From a virus: 40,127 bases of DNA. The translations under genes were made by a program, and so were the position numbers. Shown in pieces: positions 15,649-23,650 of this stretch. How positions within the stretch are numbered: the first letter of the stretch is position 1; each line of letters starts with the position of its first letter. Under the pieces are notes generated by a model. That model did not search any database. It saw nothing but the letters and a program-made list of their open reading frames with translations, and had not been told where the DNA came from. The stretch spans positions 1 to 40,127 of the IMG/VR virus record IMGVR_UViG_3300025141_000251; one strand, written 5' to 3'.

Positions 15649-16290
15649 ATGGGACTATTTAGAGGTTCTCCAGCAGATGTGCTTTTTGGTAAAAAACAGG
15701 CCCCGACAGGTACTCGGACCATCCCTTTCTCCAAACAAGAGCTATTTGAAATATCGGCTCGGCAAGGAGCTTTGGCAGGTTTAGATAAATCCCTAAGACC
15801 AGACATAGAAGGTAAAAGTCTTGAGCCAGATGTTGAGGCATTTAGAGGCGCTCTCTTTGGCCAAGTAAAAGGAAGAGAGAGAGAAGAGACTAGAGCAGCT
15901 AGAGGCTTATTTGGAGATCAAAGTAGACGACTCCGAGATATAATCGCTCAAAGAGGGCTAGGGACATCTGCAGTCGGGATAAGTCAGCAATTGGGCATAG
16001 ACAAAGACTTAAGCGAAAATTTGGCCAATATTAGGGCCAGATCAAGAAGCCAGCTATTCCAGCTCCCACTTGCTCTAATAAGAGAAAGAGAAAGGTTAAC
16101 TGCTGGGAGAAGAAAGAGACTGGCCGATTTTGCTCAATTAACTAAAGTTAGAAGACCACAGCAAGTAGCAACTCAAAGACCTAGTAGAGAAGGAGGACTA
16201 TTTGATATAGCGATACCTTCAGCTAGGACAGTAGCTTTATTTGCTGGAAGTGGTGGCGCAAAAGCCGCTACAGGTGGGGCAGGAGGTTAG
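15649..16290 (+). CDS. Internal virion / ejection-type protein 1
   Basis: This 213-aa basic protein starts four bases after the preceding stop. The N-terminus (MGLFRGSPADVLFGKK) and a central helix of Arg/Glu repeats (GREREETRAARGLFGDQSRRL, then RSRSQLFQLPLALIRERERL) match the style of small internal proteins coded downstream of tail genes in podoviruses. The C-terminus is Gly/Ala-rich. It is the first of three adjacent genes of this kind, matching the three ejection proteins of P22-like phages; sequence alone does not prove it. Confidence 0.5.
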   Translation: MGLFRGSPADVLFGKKQAPTGTRTIPFSKQELFEISARQGALAGLDKSLRPDIEGKSLEPDVEAFRGALFGQVKGREREETRAARGLFGDQSRRLRDIIAQRGLGTSAVGISQQLGIDKDLSENLANIRARSRSQLFQLPLALIRERERLTAGRRKRLADFAQLTKVRRPQQVATQRPSREGGLFDIAIPSARTVALFAGSGGAKAATGGAGG

Positions 16291-16291
16291 T

Positions 16292-17377
16292 ATGCCAAGT
16301 ACAGTCGATAGAATAGTAGCAGGACTCAATGCTTTCAATAGAGATATTGAGAGGCTCCAAAGAGAGAGGAAAGAGGAGCGTAGGCTTGGTTTAGCTGAGA
16401 CTGAAGCAAAAGAAAAGAAAACTGCAAGACAAAGAGCACTCGAGGTCTCTTTGGCCAAAGAGGGAGCTACTCCTGAGGAGATATCTCAATTTACTGGAGC
16501 TGAAATACCAGGGACAGTTAGTCCTTTGCTTGGAGGTATATCAAAAAGAAAACAGGAAGAGACTGCTGGGAAAAAATTATTACAAGCCGCTCAATTAGCA
16601 AAGGCCAAGAGAAAAGACTCTCCTGCTAAAGCAGGTAAGTTAGGCCTTACTCCAGGTCAAGAAGCATTAGATAAAGCATTTGCTAAAGATTTGGCAGAAT
16701 TTGAGGCAGGAGGAGGGAGTGCAGATGTGGCCAAAGGTCTTTCTCAGCTCCAAGAAGCAAAAACTGCCTTAGAGACTACTCCTGGATTGACTGGAGTAGA
16801 TCAAGGATTTGTCCAGTCGATTCCATTTGTAGGACCTGGAATTAGGAAAGCCTTTAGCCCTGAGTCAGTTAATGTCCAGCAATCAATTGAAGAAGTCGTA
16901 CAGAGAAATTTAAGACTCGTACTAGGCGCTCAGTTTACTGAGAAGGAAGGAGAGAGATTAATTGCAAGAGCATTTGATGAGACTCTCCCTCAAGATATTA
17001 ATGCTAGAAGGGTAGAGAGATTGATGACCCAGATACAAAATGCTGCTGAAGCCAAGCAAGCAGCAGCAGATTACTTTAGAGACAATGGGACATTAAGAGG
17101 ATTCCAAGGAAAGATTTTTGGGATTAAAGACTTCCAAGATGCAGTAGCAGATGAGGGGCCGGGATTTGATACTACCCAATTCCAGGCAAAAATTCCTGGA
17201 GTAGATATTCAAAACATCCAAGCAGCTCCTCCATTACAAGACCAAATTATTCCATCTGCTCAAGCAGGAGGACAGCAAATACCATTAGCTCCAGGAGTAA
17301 ACATTACTGACCCTGTACGTACACAGCAACGTAGACAAAGGATACTGGAGCTTCAAAGGAAAGCAGGAGGGATATAG
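16292..17377 (+). CDS. Internal virion / ejection-type protein 2
   Basis: This 361-aa protein starts at ATG 16292, five bases after GGAGG; an upstream in-frame start at 16241 would overlap the previous gene and lacks a site. The N-terminal 90 residues are a charged coiled coil (IERLQRERKEERRLGLAETEAKEK type). The middle has a helical region (about 150-300), and the C-terminus is Gln/Ala/Pro-rich. One base separates it from the next gene. A P22 gp20-like ejection role is inferred from position and composition. Confidence 0.5.
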   Translation: MPSTVDRIVAGLNAFNRDIERLQRERKEERRLGLAETEAKEKKTARQRALEVSLAKEGATPEEISQFTGAEIPGTVSPLLGGISKRKQEETAGKKLLQAAQLAKAKRKDSPAKAGKLGLTPGQEALDKAFAKDLAEFEAGGGSADVAKGLSQLQEAKTALETTPGLTGVDQGFVQSIPFVGPGIRKAFSPESVNVQQSIEEVVQRNLRLVLGAQFTEKEGERLIARAFDETLPQDINARRVERLMTQIQNAAEAKQAAADYFRDNGTLRGFQGKIFGIKDFQDAVADEGPGFDTTQFQAKIPGVDIQNIQAAPPLQDQIIPSAQAGGQQIPLAPGVNITDPVRTQQRRQRILELQRKAGGI

Positions 17378-17378
17378 G

Positions 17379-19403
17379 ATGCCGCTAAATGAAGCAGAGC
17401 AAATCGAACTCCAGCAATTGCAAGAAGAAGAGGCCCAGGCCATACAGGCTCAAGGGCAAGAGGCGCAATCAGGACTTACTCCCGAGGAAGACTTTGAACT
17501 TCAGTCTTTACTTCAAGAGGAGCAGCAAGCTCAAACACAATTATCTCAAGCACAACCCGAACCTGCGCAAGAGGACCCATTAGCTCAATTTTCTGGGAAT
17601 CCAGAGGCAGAGTTAGGTCCTCTTAATAGGCTTCAATTCTCTATCGAGCCTTTGGAGTCAAATAGGAGAGCATTTCTCATTAAAAAATTTGGAGTAGAGA
17701 ATGTCCTTAGAGATGAGTCAGGGAATCTTTTTCTTCAGCAGTCAGGACAAATTAGACCACTAAATCAAGCAGGCTTCTCTCAGGCAGATATGGCCGAATT
17801 TTTGGGAGCAATTCCAGAGATAGTCGGAGCAGGGATAGGGATGGCAGCAGGCACTCCTGGAGGGATTCCCACTATGTTGGCTGGAGGAGCGGCTGGAGGA
17901 GTAGCTGGAGCAGCAGCAAGACAAGTCGTGAGCGGTCTTTTGACTGAAGTCCCTCAAGTGGATTTGCTGGATCCGTCTTCTGGAGAAAGAGCAGGAAATC
18001 TCTTATTGAGTGCTGGGCTCGGAGCATTTGGAGGGGCCATAGGAGCTGCTTCTAAGCAATTAGTCCAGGGAGTAGGTAAATTTATTGGCCCAAAGATAAC
18101 CAAGAGAGCTGCTGAGCTGACCACTCAAGCCGATGAGTTTGGTATCAAGCCTACTATTGGCCAGAAGTTTGGAGGCATAATAGAGAGACAAGAGAAGATA
18201 TTAGAGAAGATACCTTTCTTTGGACGCAAAGTGAGAAAAGAAATCTCTGAGCAGAGCAAGAAAATATATGAGACTCTCAAGCAAGAGATTGGAGATTTTA
18301 CAGGCATTGATAGAGTAGGGCCTGAAGTAGGGGCCGGGCTTAAGAAAGTAGTCACGTCAAAGATAGAGTCTATTAAAATGGGAGCCAGAGAGTTATTTGA
18401 GGACTTTGCTGAAAGAGGGAAGGATACCATCCTCAAAACTAACCAAGTCAAAAACAGCTTCCTCAATCGAATCGAGAAGTTTGGAGTTTATGATACTAAG
18501 GGACAGCCAGTCCCATTTAGTCCTAAGACAGCAGGACTTGAGCAATCTGAGTATAACGCAATCAGAAAAGTCTTAGACCCTATAATGGAGGATTTGAAAG
18601 AGACTCAGGTTAATGCCGTGGGACTCAATAATATTAGGAAAAGTTTAGATAAGGCCATCACTGTATTTCAGACAGAGGGAAGGGTAGCAGGAGTCAGTGA
18701 CGTTGCGATGCTTAAGATAAGATCCTCCTTTATGGATTCAGTCGAGAATGCCCTGGAGAAAAGAGGAGATGAGCTACTCCTCCAATTTAAGACGGCCAGG
18801 CAGATGTGGGCAGAGGCCATGAAGAATACCAAGTTAGCAGATGACTTAGGAGTCAATCTTGTCAATACGAAGAAAGTTTTGGCAGATGAGAAGGTATTGA
18901 GGAGAGTTATATTAGACTCAAAAAATTACGAGAAAGTCGTAGAATTGGTAGGAAAAGAGGATGCTGCTCAATTGGCAATAAAGGCCTTAGAGGACACGGC
19001 CAGAGTGACTGCTGGAGCAGGAGACCAATTCTCAGCAGCTAAGATTCTCACATTCCTAAATAAAAATAATGAAGTTTATAAAAGGGCCTTTGGAAAAGAA
19101 AAGGTCAATAAGCTGGCAGGTCTCCTGGATTTCGCTAAGCAGAATCATGTCCCAGTAAATCCATCCATGACAGAGGTAACTCGACTCCAGGAAATGAATC
19201 TCAGGACATTAGGGACAGGAATCACTTTAGGGACTTTCAGGGCATTACTTGAAGGGGCCTTAAAAATGCCTGCCAAAATAGGGACAGGCGCTCGAGCATT
19301 AATTCAGACAAGAGGACAGGAGCCAAAAAGAAGACTGTCATTCCCATCTGAAGAAGAGGAAGAAAAACCCAAAAAGGGTCTAAATATAAATAAGAGAAAA
19401 TAA
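17379..19403 (+). CDS. Large internal virion / DNA-ejection-type protein 3
   Basis: This 674-aa protein starts with a Gln/Glu-rich N-terminus (residues 1-75). A Gly/Ala-rich hydrophobic stretch (about 140-230, GAGIGMAAGTPGGIPTMLAG type) could insert in membranes, as in proteins that build the trans-envelope DNA channel. The C-terminal two thirds are helical, and the tail is charged (EEEEEKPKKG). No lytic transglycosylase motif is visible. Position after two other ejection-type genes supports a gp16-like role. Confidence 0.55.
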   Translation: MPLNEAEQIELQQLQEEEAQAIQAQGQEAQSGLTPEEDFELQSLLQEEQQAQTQLSQAQPEPAQEDPLAQFSGNPEAELGPLNRLQFSIEPLESNRRAFLIKKFGVENVLRDESGNLFLQQSGQIRPLNQAGFSQADMAEFLGAIPEIVGAGIGMAAGTPGGIPTMLAGGAAGGVAGAAARQVVSGLLTEVPQVDLLDPSSGERAGNLLLSAGLGAFGGAIGAASKQLVQGVGKFIGPKITKRAAELTTQADEFGIKPTIGQKFGGIIERQEKILEKIPFFGRKVRKEISEQSKKIYETLKQEIGDFTGIDRVGPEVGAGLKKVVTSKIESIKMGARELFEDFAERGKDTILKTNQVKNSFLNRIEKFGVYDTKGQPVPFSPKTAGLEQSEYNAIRKVLDPIMEDLKETQVNAVGLNNIRKSLDKAITVFQTEGRVAGVSDVAMLKIRSSFMDSVENALEKRGDELLLQFKTARQMWAEAMKNTKLADDLGVNLVNTKKVLADEKVLRRVILDSKNYEKVVELVGKEDAAQLAIKALEDTARVTAGAGDQFSAAKILTFLNKNNEVYKRAFGKEKVNKLAGLLDFAKQNHVPVNPSMTEVTRLQEMNLRTLGTGITLGTFRALLEGALKMPAKIGTGARALIQTRGQEPKRRLSFPSEEEEEKPKKGLNINKRK

Positions 19404-19555
19404 TGGATATCTCAGTTAAGATGGCCATAGAAATAGTAGAGAGGATAGGCTTTCCCATCTTAATCTGTATGTGGTTTATGTTCCGCAATGAGAAGAAGCA
19501 AAATAAGATATTAGAGATATTGGATGATATCTCTTCTCATTTGGAGGGAGAATAA
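19403..19555 (+). CDS. YvrJ/holin-like tiny membrane protein
   Basis: This 50-aa protein starts in the preceding stop (TAATG). It has an N-terminal amphipathic helix, a membrane segment with ERIGFPILICMWFMF, and a charged C-terminal helix (KKQNKILEILDDISSHLEGE). The GFPI core followed by a charged helix resembles the YvrJ family and small phage holins. It precedes another tiny membrane protein and the candidate endolysin by three genes, so it may belong to the lysis cassette. Confidence 0.55.
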   Translation: MDISVKMAIEIVERIGFPILICMWFMFRNEKKQNKILEILDDISSHLEGE

Positions 19556-19680
19556 TGGACTGGGTAATAATAACTGTAATACTTGTCGTCATGCTTGCCT
19601 TCAATATAAAATGCGATTATCATTTTTACAAAAAAGCTAATCAATGCAAGAGTAGGATTACTAAACTTAAAAAAGGATAG
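19555..19680 (+). CDS. Tiny membrane protein
   Basis: This 41-aa frame starts in the preceding stop (TAATG). Residues 3-17 (WVIITVILVVMLAFNI) form one membrane segment; the rest is basic with two cysteines. Its overlap with the YvrJ-like gene suggests translational coupling and a joint role, perhaps as a holin pair. The family is not recognised. Confidence 0.5.
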   Translation: MDWVIITVILVVMLAFNIKCDYHFYKKANQCKSRITKLKKG

Positions 19681-19683
19681 GTA

Positions 19684-20250
19684 ATGGTAAATTTAATTCA
19701 AAAGCAGACAATGGTCTGTAAAGAGACTTACGAAGTAGCGGTACTTTTCAAGGATGTAATGGATTCCATTACAGATGCCTTGAAAGACGGGAAGTTTGAG
19801 GCTCATGAAATCCCTAAGCCAATCGTGGCGGCCATGGGTAGACTTGATGCTGCTGTAAAAGACATCAAGGGAGTAGGGGCAGAATTCCAGGAGCATTCAG
19901 CTCTTGCTGTAAATTCCCTGACAGCTCCCCTTCTAGAAGCTGCTGACAATCTTATTCGAGTGCTAACTGGAAAAGAGGCCGTAGACGAGACTCTTTCTCT
20001 GGCCGCTGCAGATGCAGGCCTTGGGGCAGCAAAAAACGCCCCGACAGAAGGGCCAGCAGAGGTGCACTCTCTAGCTGCTTCTGCAGGACTTGGCACTGTG
20101 AAGGAAGTTGAGAAGCCTCAAAAGAAGAAAAAGAAAGCTGGTAAGAAAGTGGCAAAATCGAAAAAGAAGGGCAAGAAAAAAGCAGCTAAAAAGAAGGTAG
20201 CAAAAGCTGGAAAAAAGAAGAAAAAAGCCAAGAAAAGAAAAGTAGCTTAA
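19684..20250 (+). CDS. Histone H1-like protein with lysine-rich tail
   Basis: In this 188-aa protein, residues 1-135 form a helical, Ala-rich, mildly acidic domain. Residues about 138-188 are almost only Lys, Ala, Gly and Ser (KKKKKKAGKKVAKSKKKGKK and on), like bacterial Hc1/H1-type tails. It would bind DNA without sequence preference, so it may condense phage DNA or coat host DNA. The neighbours are lysis-type genes, so expression is probably late. AAGGATAGG precedes ATG 19684. Confidence 0.6.
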   Translation: MVNLIQKQTMVCKETYEVAVLFKDVMDSITDALKDGKFEAHEIPKPIVAAMGRLDAAVKDIKGVGAEFQEHSALAVNSLTAPLLEAADNLIRVLTGKEAVDETLSLAAADAGLGAAKNAPTEGPAEVHSLAASAGLGTVKEVEKPQKKKKKAGKKVAKSKKKGKKKAAKKKVAKAGKKKKKAKKRKVA

Positions 20251-20255
20251 TTAAA

Positions 20256-20669
20256 GTGGCAGGTATTGAGAGCTTCCAGATTATCGCTAAACCAGAGGTA
20301 AATCTGGAAGATTTCTTCCAGCTCAATGCCTGCCTCTATGCTGTCTACATTGCTGTAGTCAACTATGCTGAAGAAAATAGTCTCCCAATATGTATTACTT
20401 CCATTGCAACTGACTTAGTCAAAAATAGGACATCTTGGACTCATGTAGAGTTTAGGGGGATGGACTTATCTATAGAGGGATGGAGTGAGCTGCATATTAA
20501 CAGAGTATGCTTCCATATAAACGATAGATTTAAGGAATGGAAGACAGGAAAACTCGGGAAAAAGAAGGAGTGGACAGTGATAAAGTGCCATAAGGCAAAG
20601 AATGGTAAGCGTCATTTACATTTGCAGGTAAATAGACTTTCCAGTCTTAGCCCTGGTATAATATATTAA
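20256..20669 (+). CDS. Candidate endolysin, peptidase M15-like
   Basis: This 137-aa protein starts at GTG 20256. It shows the M15 metallopeptidase pattern: H63 in WTHVEFRGMDLS with D70 seven residues on (compare S-x-H-x-x-G-x-A-x-D), and HLHLQV at 120-125 with the second metal histidine (H122). ITSIATDL before it also fits. Such enzymes cut peptidoglycan stem peptides. There is no signal peptide, so it would need a holin, and tiny membrane genes lie just upstream. A structured RNA leader begins at its stop codon. Confidence 0.65.
   Translation: MAGIESFQIIAKPEVNLEDFFQLNACLYAVYIAVVNYAEENSLPICITSIATDLVKNRTSWTHVEFRGMDLSIEGWSELHINRVCFHINDRFKEWKTGKLGKKKEWTVIKCHKAKNGKRHLHLQVNRLSSLSPGIIY
20633..20662 (+). 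promoter_or_regulatory. Extended -10 promoter
   Basis: TATAAT at 20657-20662 is preceded by TG at 20654-20655 (extended -10). A weak -35, TAGACT, lies 18 bases upstream at 20633-20638. Transcription would start near 20668, exactly where the structured leader begins. It lies inside the end of the endolysin-like gene. Confidence 0.6.
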
Positions 20670-20760
20670 ACTCATAATGAGGGCCCGAAAGGGAGTCTTA
20701 AGGAAGAGGCCGAGCAAAGTCCTCCTAGGGATAGCTCGTTAAGGAGAGTAAGTTGAGTTT
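20668..20760 (+). promoter_or_regulatory. Structured RNA leader, riboswitch-like
   Basis: The outer helix pairs 20667-20674 (TAAACTCA) with 20754-20761 (TGAGTTTA), which touches the TTG start at 20753. Inside are CCC-GAAA-GGG (20684-20693) and a long hairpin: CTTAA 20697-20701 with TTAAG 20739-20743, CGAGC 20711-20715 with GCTCG 20734-20738, and TCC 20720-20722 with GGA 20729-20731. The TTAAG arm covers the AAG of the ribosome site AAGGAG (20741-20746). CTCA 20671-20674 can instead pair locally with TGAG 20678-20681. Mutually exclusive pairings over start and ribosome site suggest translation control. I do not recognise a known class. Confidence 0.6.
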
Positions 20761-21115
20761 AGAGGAAAAATATCTGAAAACCTACCCAGAAGAAAATGCC
20801 CTCATAAGTAAAGCAGCAGCAGATCCAGTCTCCTCAGTGAGTAATGCAATCGACTCCGTGGCCAGACTTGCTATGAAGATAATTGACAGAAGTCATACAA
20901 TTCCTCAAAAAAAGAAAGATGAGTTTAAAGAGCTTTACTTTGAATATCTCAATGCCAAAAACCAAATGAAAAAAGAGGCAAGGGCAGGAGAGAATCCTTA
21001 TGGAGATGTAATCCTGGAGCTTGCTGAACATGCTATAAAAAAGAAAAATGAATTTGCTAAATATTCTGACATATGGGCAAAAGAATTAGATGCCGAACCT
21101 CCTAATGAAAATTAA
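20753..21115 (+). CDS. Small helical protein under the structured leader
   Basis: This 120-aa soluble protein starts at TTG 20753, six bases after AAGGAG. It is mostly helical and charged (IIDRSHTIPQKKKDEFKELYFEYLNAKNQMKK), with no cysteine and no membrane segment. Its start codon lies in the closing helix of the RNA leader. The HNH gene begins within its last codons. The family is not recognised. Confidence 0.6.
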   Translation: MSLEEKYLKTYPEENALISKAAADPVSSVSNAIDSVARLAMKIIDRSHTIPQKKKDEFKELYFEYLNAKNQMKKEARAGENPYGDVILELAEHAIKKKNEFAKYSDIWAKELDAEPPNEN

Positions 21116-21569
21116 CAATCACGACCATCCCTTGTACTCAACCTGGATGTCTATGAGAAATAGATGCAGTAATCCTAATAACTCAAGGTATGAAGATTGG
21201 GGAGGTAGAGGGATTAAGGTATGTAAAAGATGGGATGACTTCTCACTATTTGCAAAAGATATGGGAGAAAGACCTGAAGGCTGTACTCTTGATAGGATAG
21301 ATAATTCAGGGGACTATACTCCTGAGAATTGTAAGTGGTCTACTTTTTCGGAGCAGTCAAATAATAAGCGAATTTTAGTTACAAATAAGTCTGGATACAA
21401 TGGGGTCTGTTTTGTAAAAAAAAGTAGGAATTGGAATGCAAGAATCACAATTGAAGGTATTAGATATGAGATTGGCAGATTCGAGTCAGCCTTGTATGCT
21501 TATCTTCAATATTGCAAAGTATATCTTGAATGGTATGGATACTATCCAAAGGAATACAAATGGGCATGA
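21090..21569 (+). CDS. HNH homing-type endonuclease with AP2-like C-terminus
   Basis: This 159-aa protein opens with YSTWMSMRNRCSNPNNSRYEDW, then GGRGIKVCKRWDDFSLFAKDMG, EGCTLDRIDNSGDY and PENCKWST, a well-known phage HNH pattern. SGYNGVCFVKKSRNWNARI to SALYAYLQY is an AP2-like DNA-binding domain. It is probably a selfish free-standing homing endonuclease. Neither ATG 21090 nor in-frame ATG 21105 has a good ribosome site; the gene overlaps its upstream neighbour, as an invader would. Confidence 0.8.
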   Translation: MPNLLMKINNHDHPLYSTWMSMRNRCSNPNNSRYEDWGGRGIKVCKRWDDFSLFAKDMGERPEGCTLDRIDNSGDYTPENCKWSTFSEQSNNKRILVTNKSGYNGVCFVKKSRNWNARITIEGIRYEIGRFESALYAYLQYCKVYLEWYGYYPKEYKWA

Positions 21570-21859
21570 TTACTAGAATTTTTTTTATGTTATATCTTGT
21601 TTTTGCTGTATCTTGCGCTCACTCTTCAGGGGCCAAGCCTCCTTACAAAGATTTCCCAAATAGATCTATAGAGCAATCTCTTTGGAAATTTAAGGATGAG
21701 ACTACCCTTCTTAAGAAGAAATGCCGTCACTGGAAAAGGGATAATACATGCCGAAAAAAAGACCAATATTTTGTAGAAATCCCTGTCAGTAAAGCTGCAG
21801 GACTTGATATGTACGTAATCGACCTCCAAACCCTAATCTATTTTCTAGATCAAATTTAA
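21566..21859 (+). CDS. Small lipoprotein, possible outer-membrane spanin
   Basis: This 97-aa protein starts at ATG 21566, overlapping the HNH stop (ATGA); an in-frame ATG at 21560 is also possible. The signal MITRIFFMLYLVFAVSC ends in a lipobox-type cysteine at residue 17. The mature part is basic with KKCRHWKRDNTC. Its place after the endolysin-like gene would suit an Rz1-like spanin, but it lacks the usual proline-rich stretch. Confidence is high for a lipoprotein and low for the role. Confidence 0.55.
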   Translation: MITRIFFMLYLVFAVSCAHSSGAKPPYKDFPNRSIEQSLWKFKDETTLLKKKCRHWKRDNTCRKKDQYFVEIPVSKAAGLDMYVIDLQTLIYFLDQI

Positions 21860-21869
21860 GGAATAAAAA

Positions 21870-22481
21870 ATGGCCAAGAAGAAAGCAGCTAAAAAGAAGA
21901 CTGTCCGTAAGCCTAAAGGTGAGAAGGTAATTCAAATCAAATGCGAAGGATCCGCTAAGCTTCCAATAGAGGCCATGACGATAATCCAGGGGAATCTAAA
22001 AGACCTTACGGAGAGTGCGTATGAAAAGCTTAGGTCTAGAATATTAGAAAAAGGATTCTCATTTCCTATCTTTATTTGGAGATGCAAAAAGAAGAATAAT
22101 ATTATTGATGGGACTCACAGAAAACTAGTCCTAGAGAAGCTAAAAGAAGAAGGATGGAAGATTCCTCCTATTCCTGTAGCTTATATCTCAGCAAAAAGCC
22201 TTAAAGAGGCAAAAGAAAAACTCTTAGAGGTCTCTTCCAGTTATGCAAAAGTCACTATGGAGGGATTTGATGAGTTTACTGCAGACCTAGAGCTAGAGGA
22301 CTTTAAAGATAATATTGATCTACCTAACTTTAGGATTCCAGACTTGCCTCCTTTAAAAGAGTCAATCGAGGAAGATGAGGAGAGTGAAGAAGGAGATGAG
22401 GAATCTCCAAGCACAAGCAAGGCAAAAGTTATTCAGACCTGCCCTAATTGTGGGCATGAATTTCAATCTCCAAATAGCTAA
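21870..22481 (+). CDS. ParB-like (sulfiredoxin-fold) protein with C-terminal zinc ribbon
   Basis: In this 203-aa protein the N-terminus is Lys-rich (MAKKKAAKKKTVRKPKG). The middle shows NIIDGTHRKLVLEKL at about residues 76-90, matching the D-G-x-H-R core of ParB-like nuclease domains that phages often pair with DNA methyltransferases. An acidic stretch (ESIEEDEESEEGDEES) and a zinc half-site (CPNCGHEF) close it. It overlaps the methyltransferase by one base (TAATG), so the two are likely to act together on DNA. Confidence 0.7.
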   Translation: MAKKKAAKKKTVRKPKGEKVIQIKCEGSAKLPIEAMTIIQGNLKDLTESAYEKLRSRILEKGFSFPIFIWRCKKKNNIIDGTHRKLVLEKLKEEGWKIPPIPVAYISAKSLKEAKEKLLEVSSSYAKVTMEGFDEFTADLELEDFKDNIDLPNFRIPDLPPLKESIEEDEESEEGDEESPSTSKAKVIQTCPNCGHEFQSPNS

Positions 22482-23650
22482 TGATAAAACTTCATAATGA
22501 TTATTCTTGGAATGTCTTAAAGGAAATGAAAAAAAATTCCATTGACTCTATAGTAACTGACCCTCCTTATGGTTTAGGCTTTATGGGTAAGTCGTGGGAT
22601 AAAGTCCTCCCTCCTCTTGAGGTATGGGAGGAATGTTATCGAGTGCTCAAGCCTGGAGGATTTCTTGTGGCCATGAGTGCATCCAGGACATTCCATAGAT
22701 TATCAGTACAAGTAGAGGACTTAGGATTTATTGTGCATCCTATGGTCGGCTGGATTTATGGCTCAGGATTTCCAAAGGCCACAGACTTGTCTAAACAATT
22801 TGATAAGCAGGCAGGAGCCAAAAGAAAAGTAATAGGTAAAAAGGAATCTGGATGTTTTAGCTTAAAGGAGGAGTCTCGTCATACGATCGGAGCAAGCATT
22901 GCCAAGGAGGTTGATATCACTGTTCCATCAACCTCCTTGGCAAAAAAATGGGACGGCTGGAAATATGGATTACAGGCACTCAAGCCAGCTCTCGAGCCTA
23001 TAGGAGTATTTCAAAAACCTCCATTGTCCCCAATGACTAAAAATGTAAAAAAGTATGGAGTGGGAGCAATGAATATTGATGAGTGCAGAGTCAGTACCGA
23101 TGGGAAAGATAAAGAGAGACATTTAAGAGAGTGGGATAGAGTCCAGTCTAAGCAAAAAAAAGAAGGAATGTTCGAAAAATTGGGTGAGATTGATTTAAAT
23201 GATTATGTAAAAGATTATGTAAAAGATGGAAGGCATCCTGCTAACTTAATTCATGACGGCTGTATGGCAGGAGAGAATTTTAGATATTTTAATGCTACTC
23301 CTTTCTTGTATTGCCCTAAGCCCAGCAAGAATGAGAGGAATAAGGGATTAGATTTTTTTGACCTTAAGGAATCTAATTACGGTAAAAACTTTTCTGGATC
23401 CGATAAAGGTACAATAAGTAATTCCAAGCATCCTAATCAAAATAGTCATCCCACAGTCAAGCCGATTAAATTGATGGAATGGTTAATTAAATTAGTGACT
23501 CCTCCAGAAGGGATTGTATTGGACCCATTTTTAGGGTCAGGGACTACTGGAATAGCAGCTAAGCAGAATAGATACTCTTTTATCGGTATAGAGAAAGATA
23601 AAGATTACTTTAAAATTGCTGAGGGAAGGATAAGCTCAATCCTTATTTAG
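22481..23650 (+). CDS. Site-specific DNA methyltransferase (N6-adenine or N4-cytosine)
   Basis: This 389-aa protein carries the catalytic motif TDPPYGLG at residues 26-33 near the N-terminus and the SAM-binding motif DPFLGSGTTG at about 348-357, giving beta-class motif order. AKKWDGWKYGLQALKPALEPI also fits this family. It transfers methyl groups from SAM to DNA, likely protecting phage DNA from host restriction; no cognate nuclease is nearby. A perfect 16-bp inverted repeat lies inside the gene (22899-22943). Its stop overlaps a convergent gene by eight bases. Confidence 0.9.
   Translation: MIKLHNDYSWNVLKEMKKNSIDSIVTDPPYGLGFMGKSWDKVLPPLEVWEECYRVLKPGGFLVAMSASRTFHRLSVQVEDLGFIVHPMVGWIYGSGFPKATDLSKQFDKQAGAKRKVIGKKESGCFSLKEESRHTIGASIAKEVDITVPSTSLAKKWDGWKYGLQALKPALEPIGVFQKPPLSPMTKNVKKYGVGAMNIDECRVSTDGKDKERHLREWDRVQSKQKKEGMFEKLGEIDLNDYVKDYVKDGRHPANLIHDGCMAGENFRYFNATPFLYCPKPSKNERNKGLDFFDLKESNYGKNFSGSDKGTISNSKHPNQNSHPTVKPIKLMEWLIKLVTPPEGIVLDPFLGSGTTGIAAKQNRYSFIGIEKDKDYFKIAEGRISSILI
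22899..22943. repeat. Perfect 16-bp inverted repeat inside the methyltransferase gene
   Basis: TTGCCAAGGAGGTTGA (22899-22914) is the exact reverse complement of TCAACCTCCTTGGCAA (22928-22943), with a 13-base spacer. It codes for IAKEVD and STSLAKK on the two arms. The A-run after it rules out a + strand intrinsic terminator. It may be a hairpin that affects translation or decay, or a recent foldback mutation. Confidence 0.85.

Noticed and set aside
20668-20760. Hammerhead or twister ribozyme
   Set aside because: The GAAA near 20687 is only a tetraloop. The CTGATGA core of hammerheads and the twister core are absent.
22899-22950. Intrinsic terminator in the methyltransferase gene
   Set aside because: The hairpin is followed by A residues on the + strand and preceded by T residues on the other, so no U-tract follows the stem in either direction.
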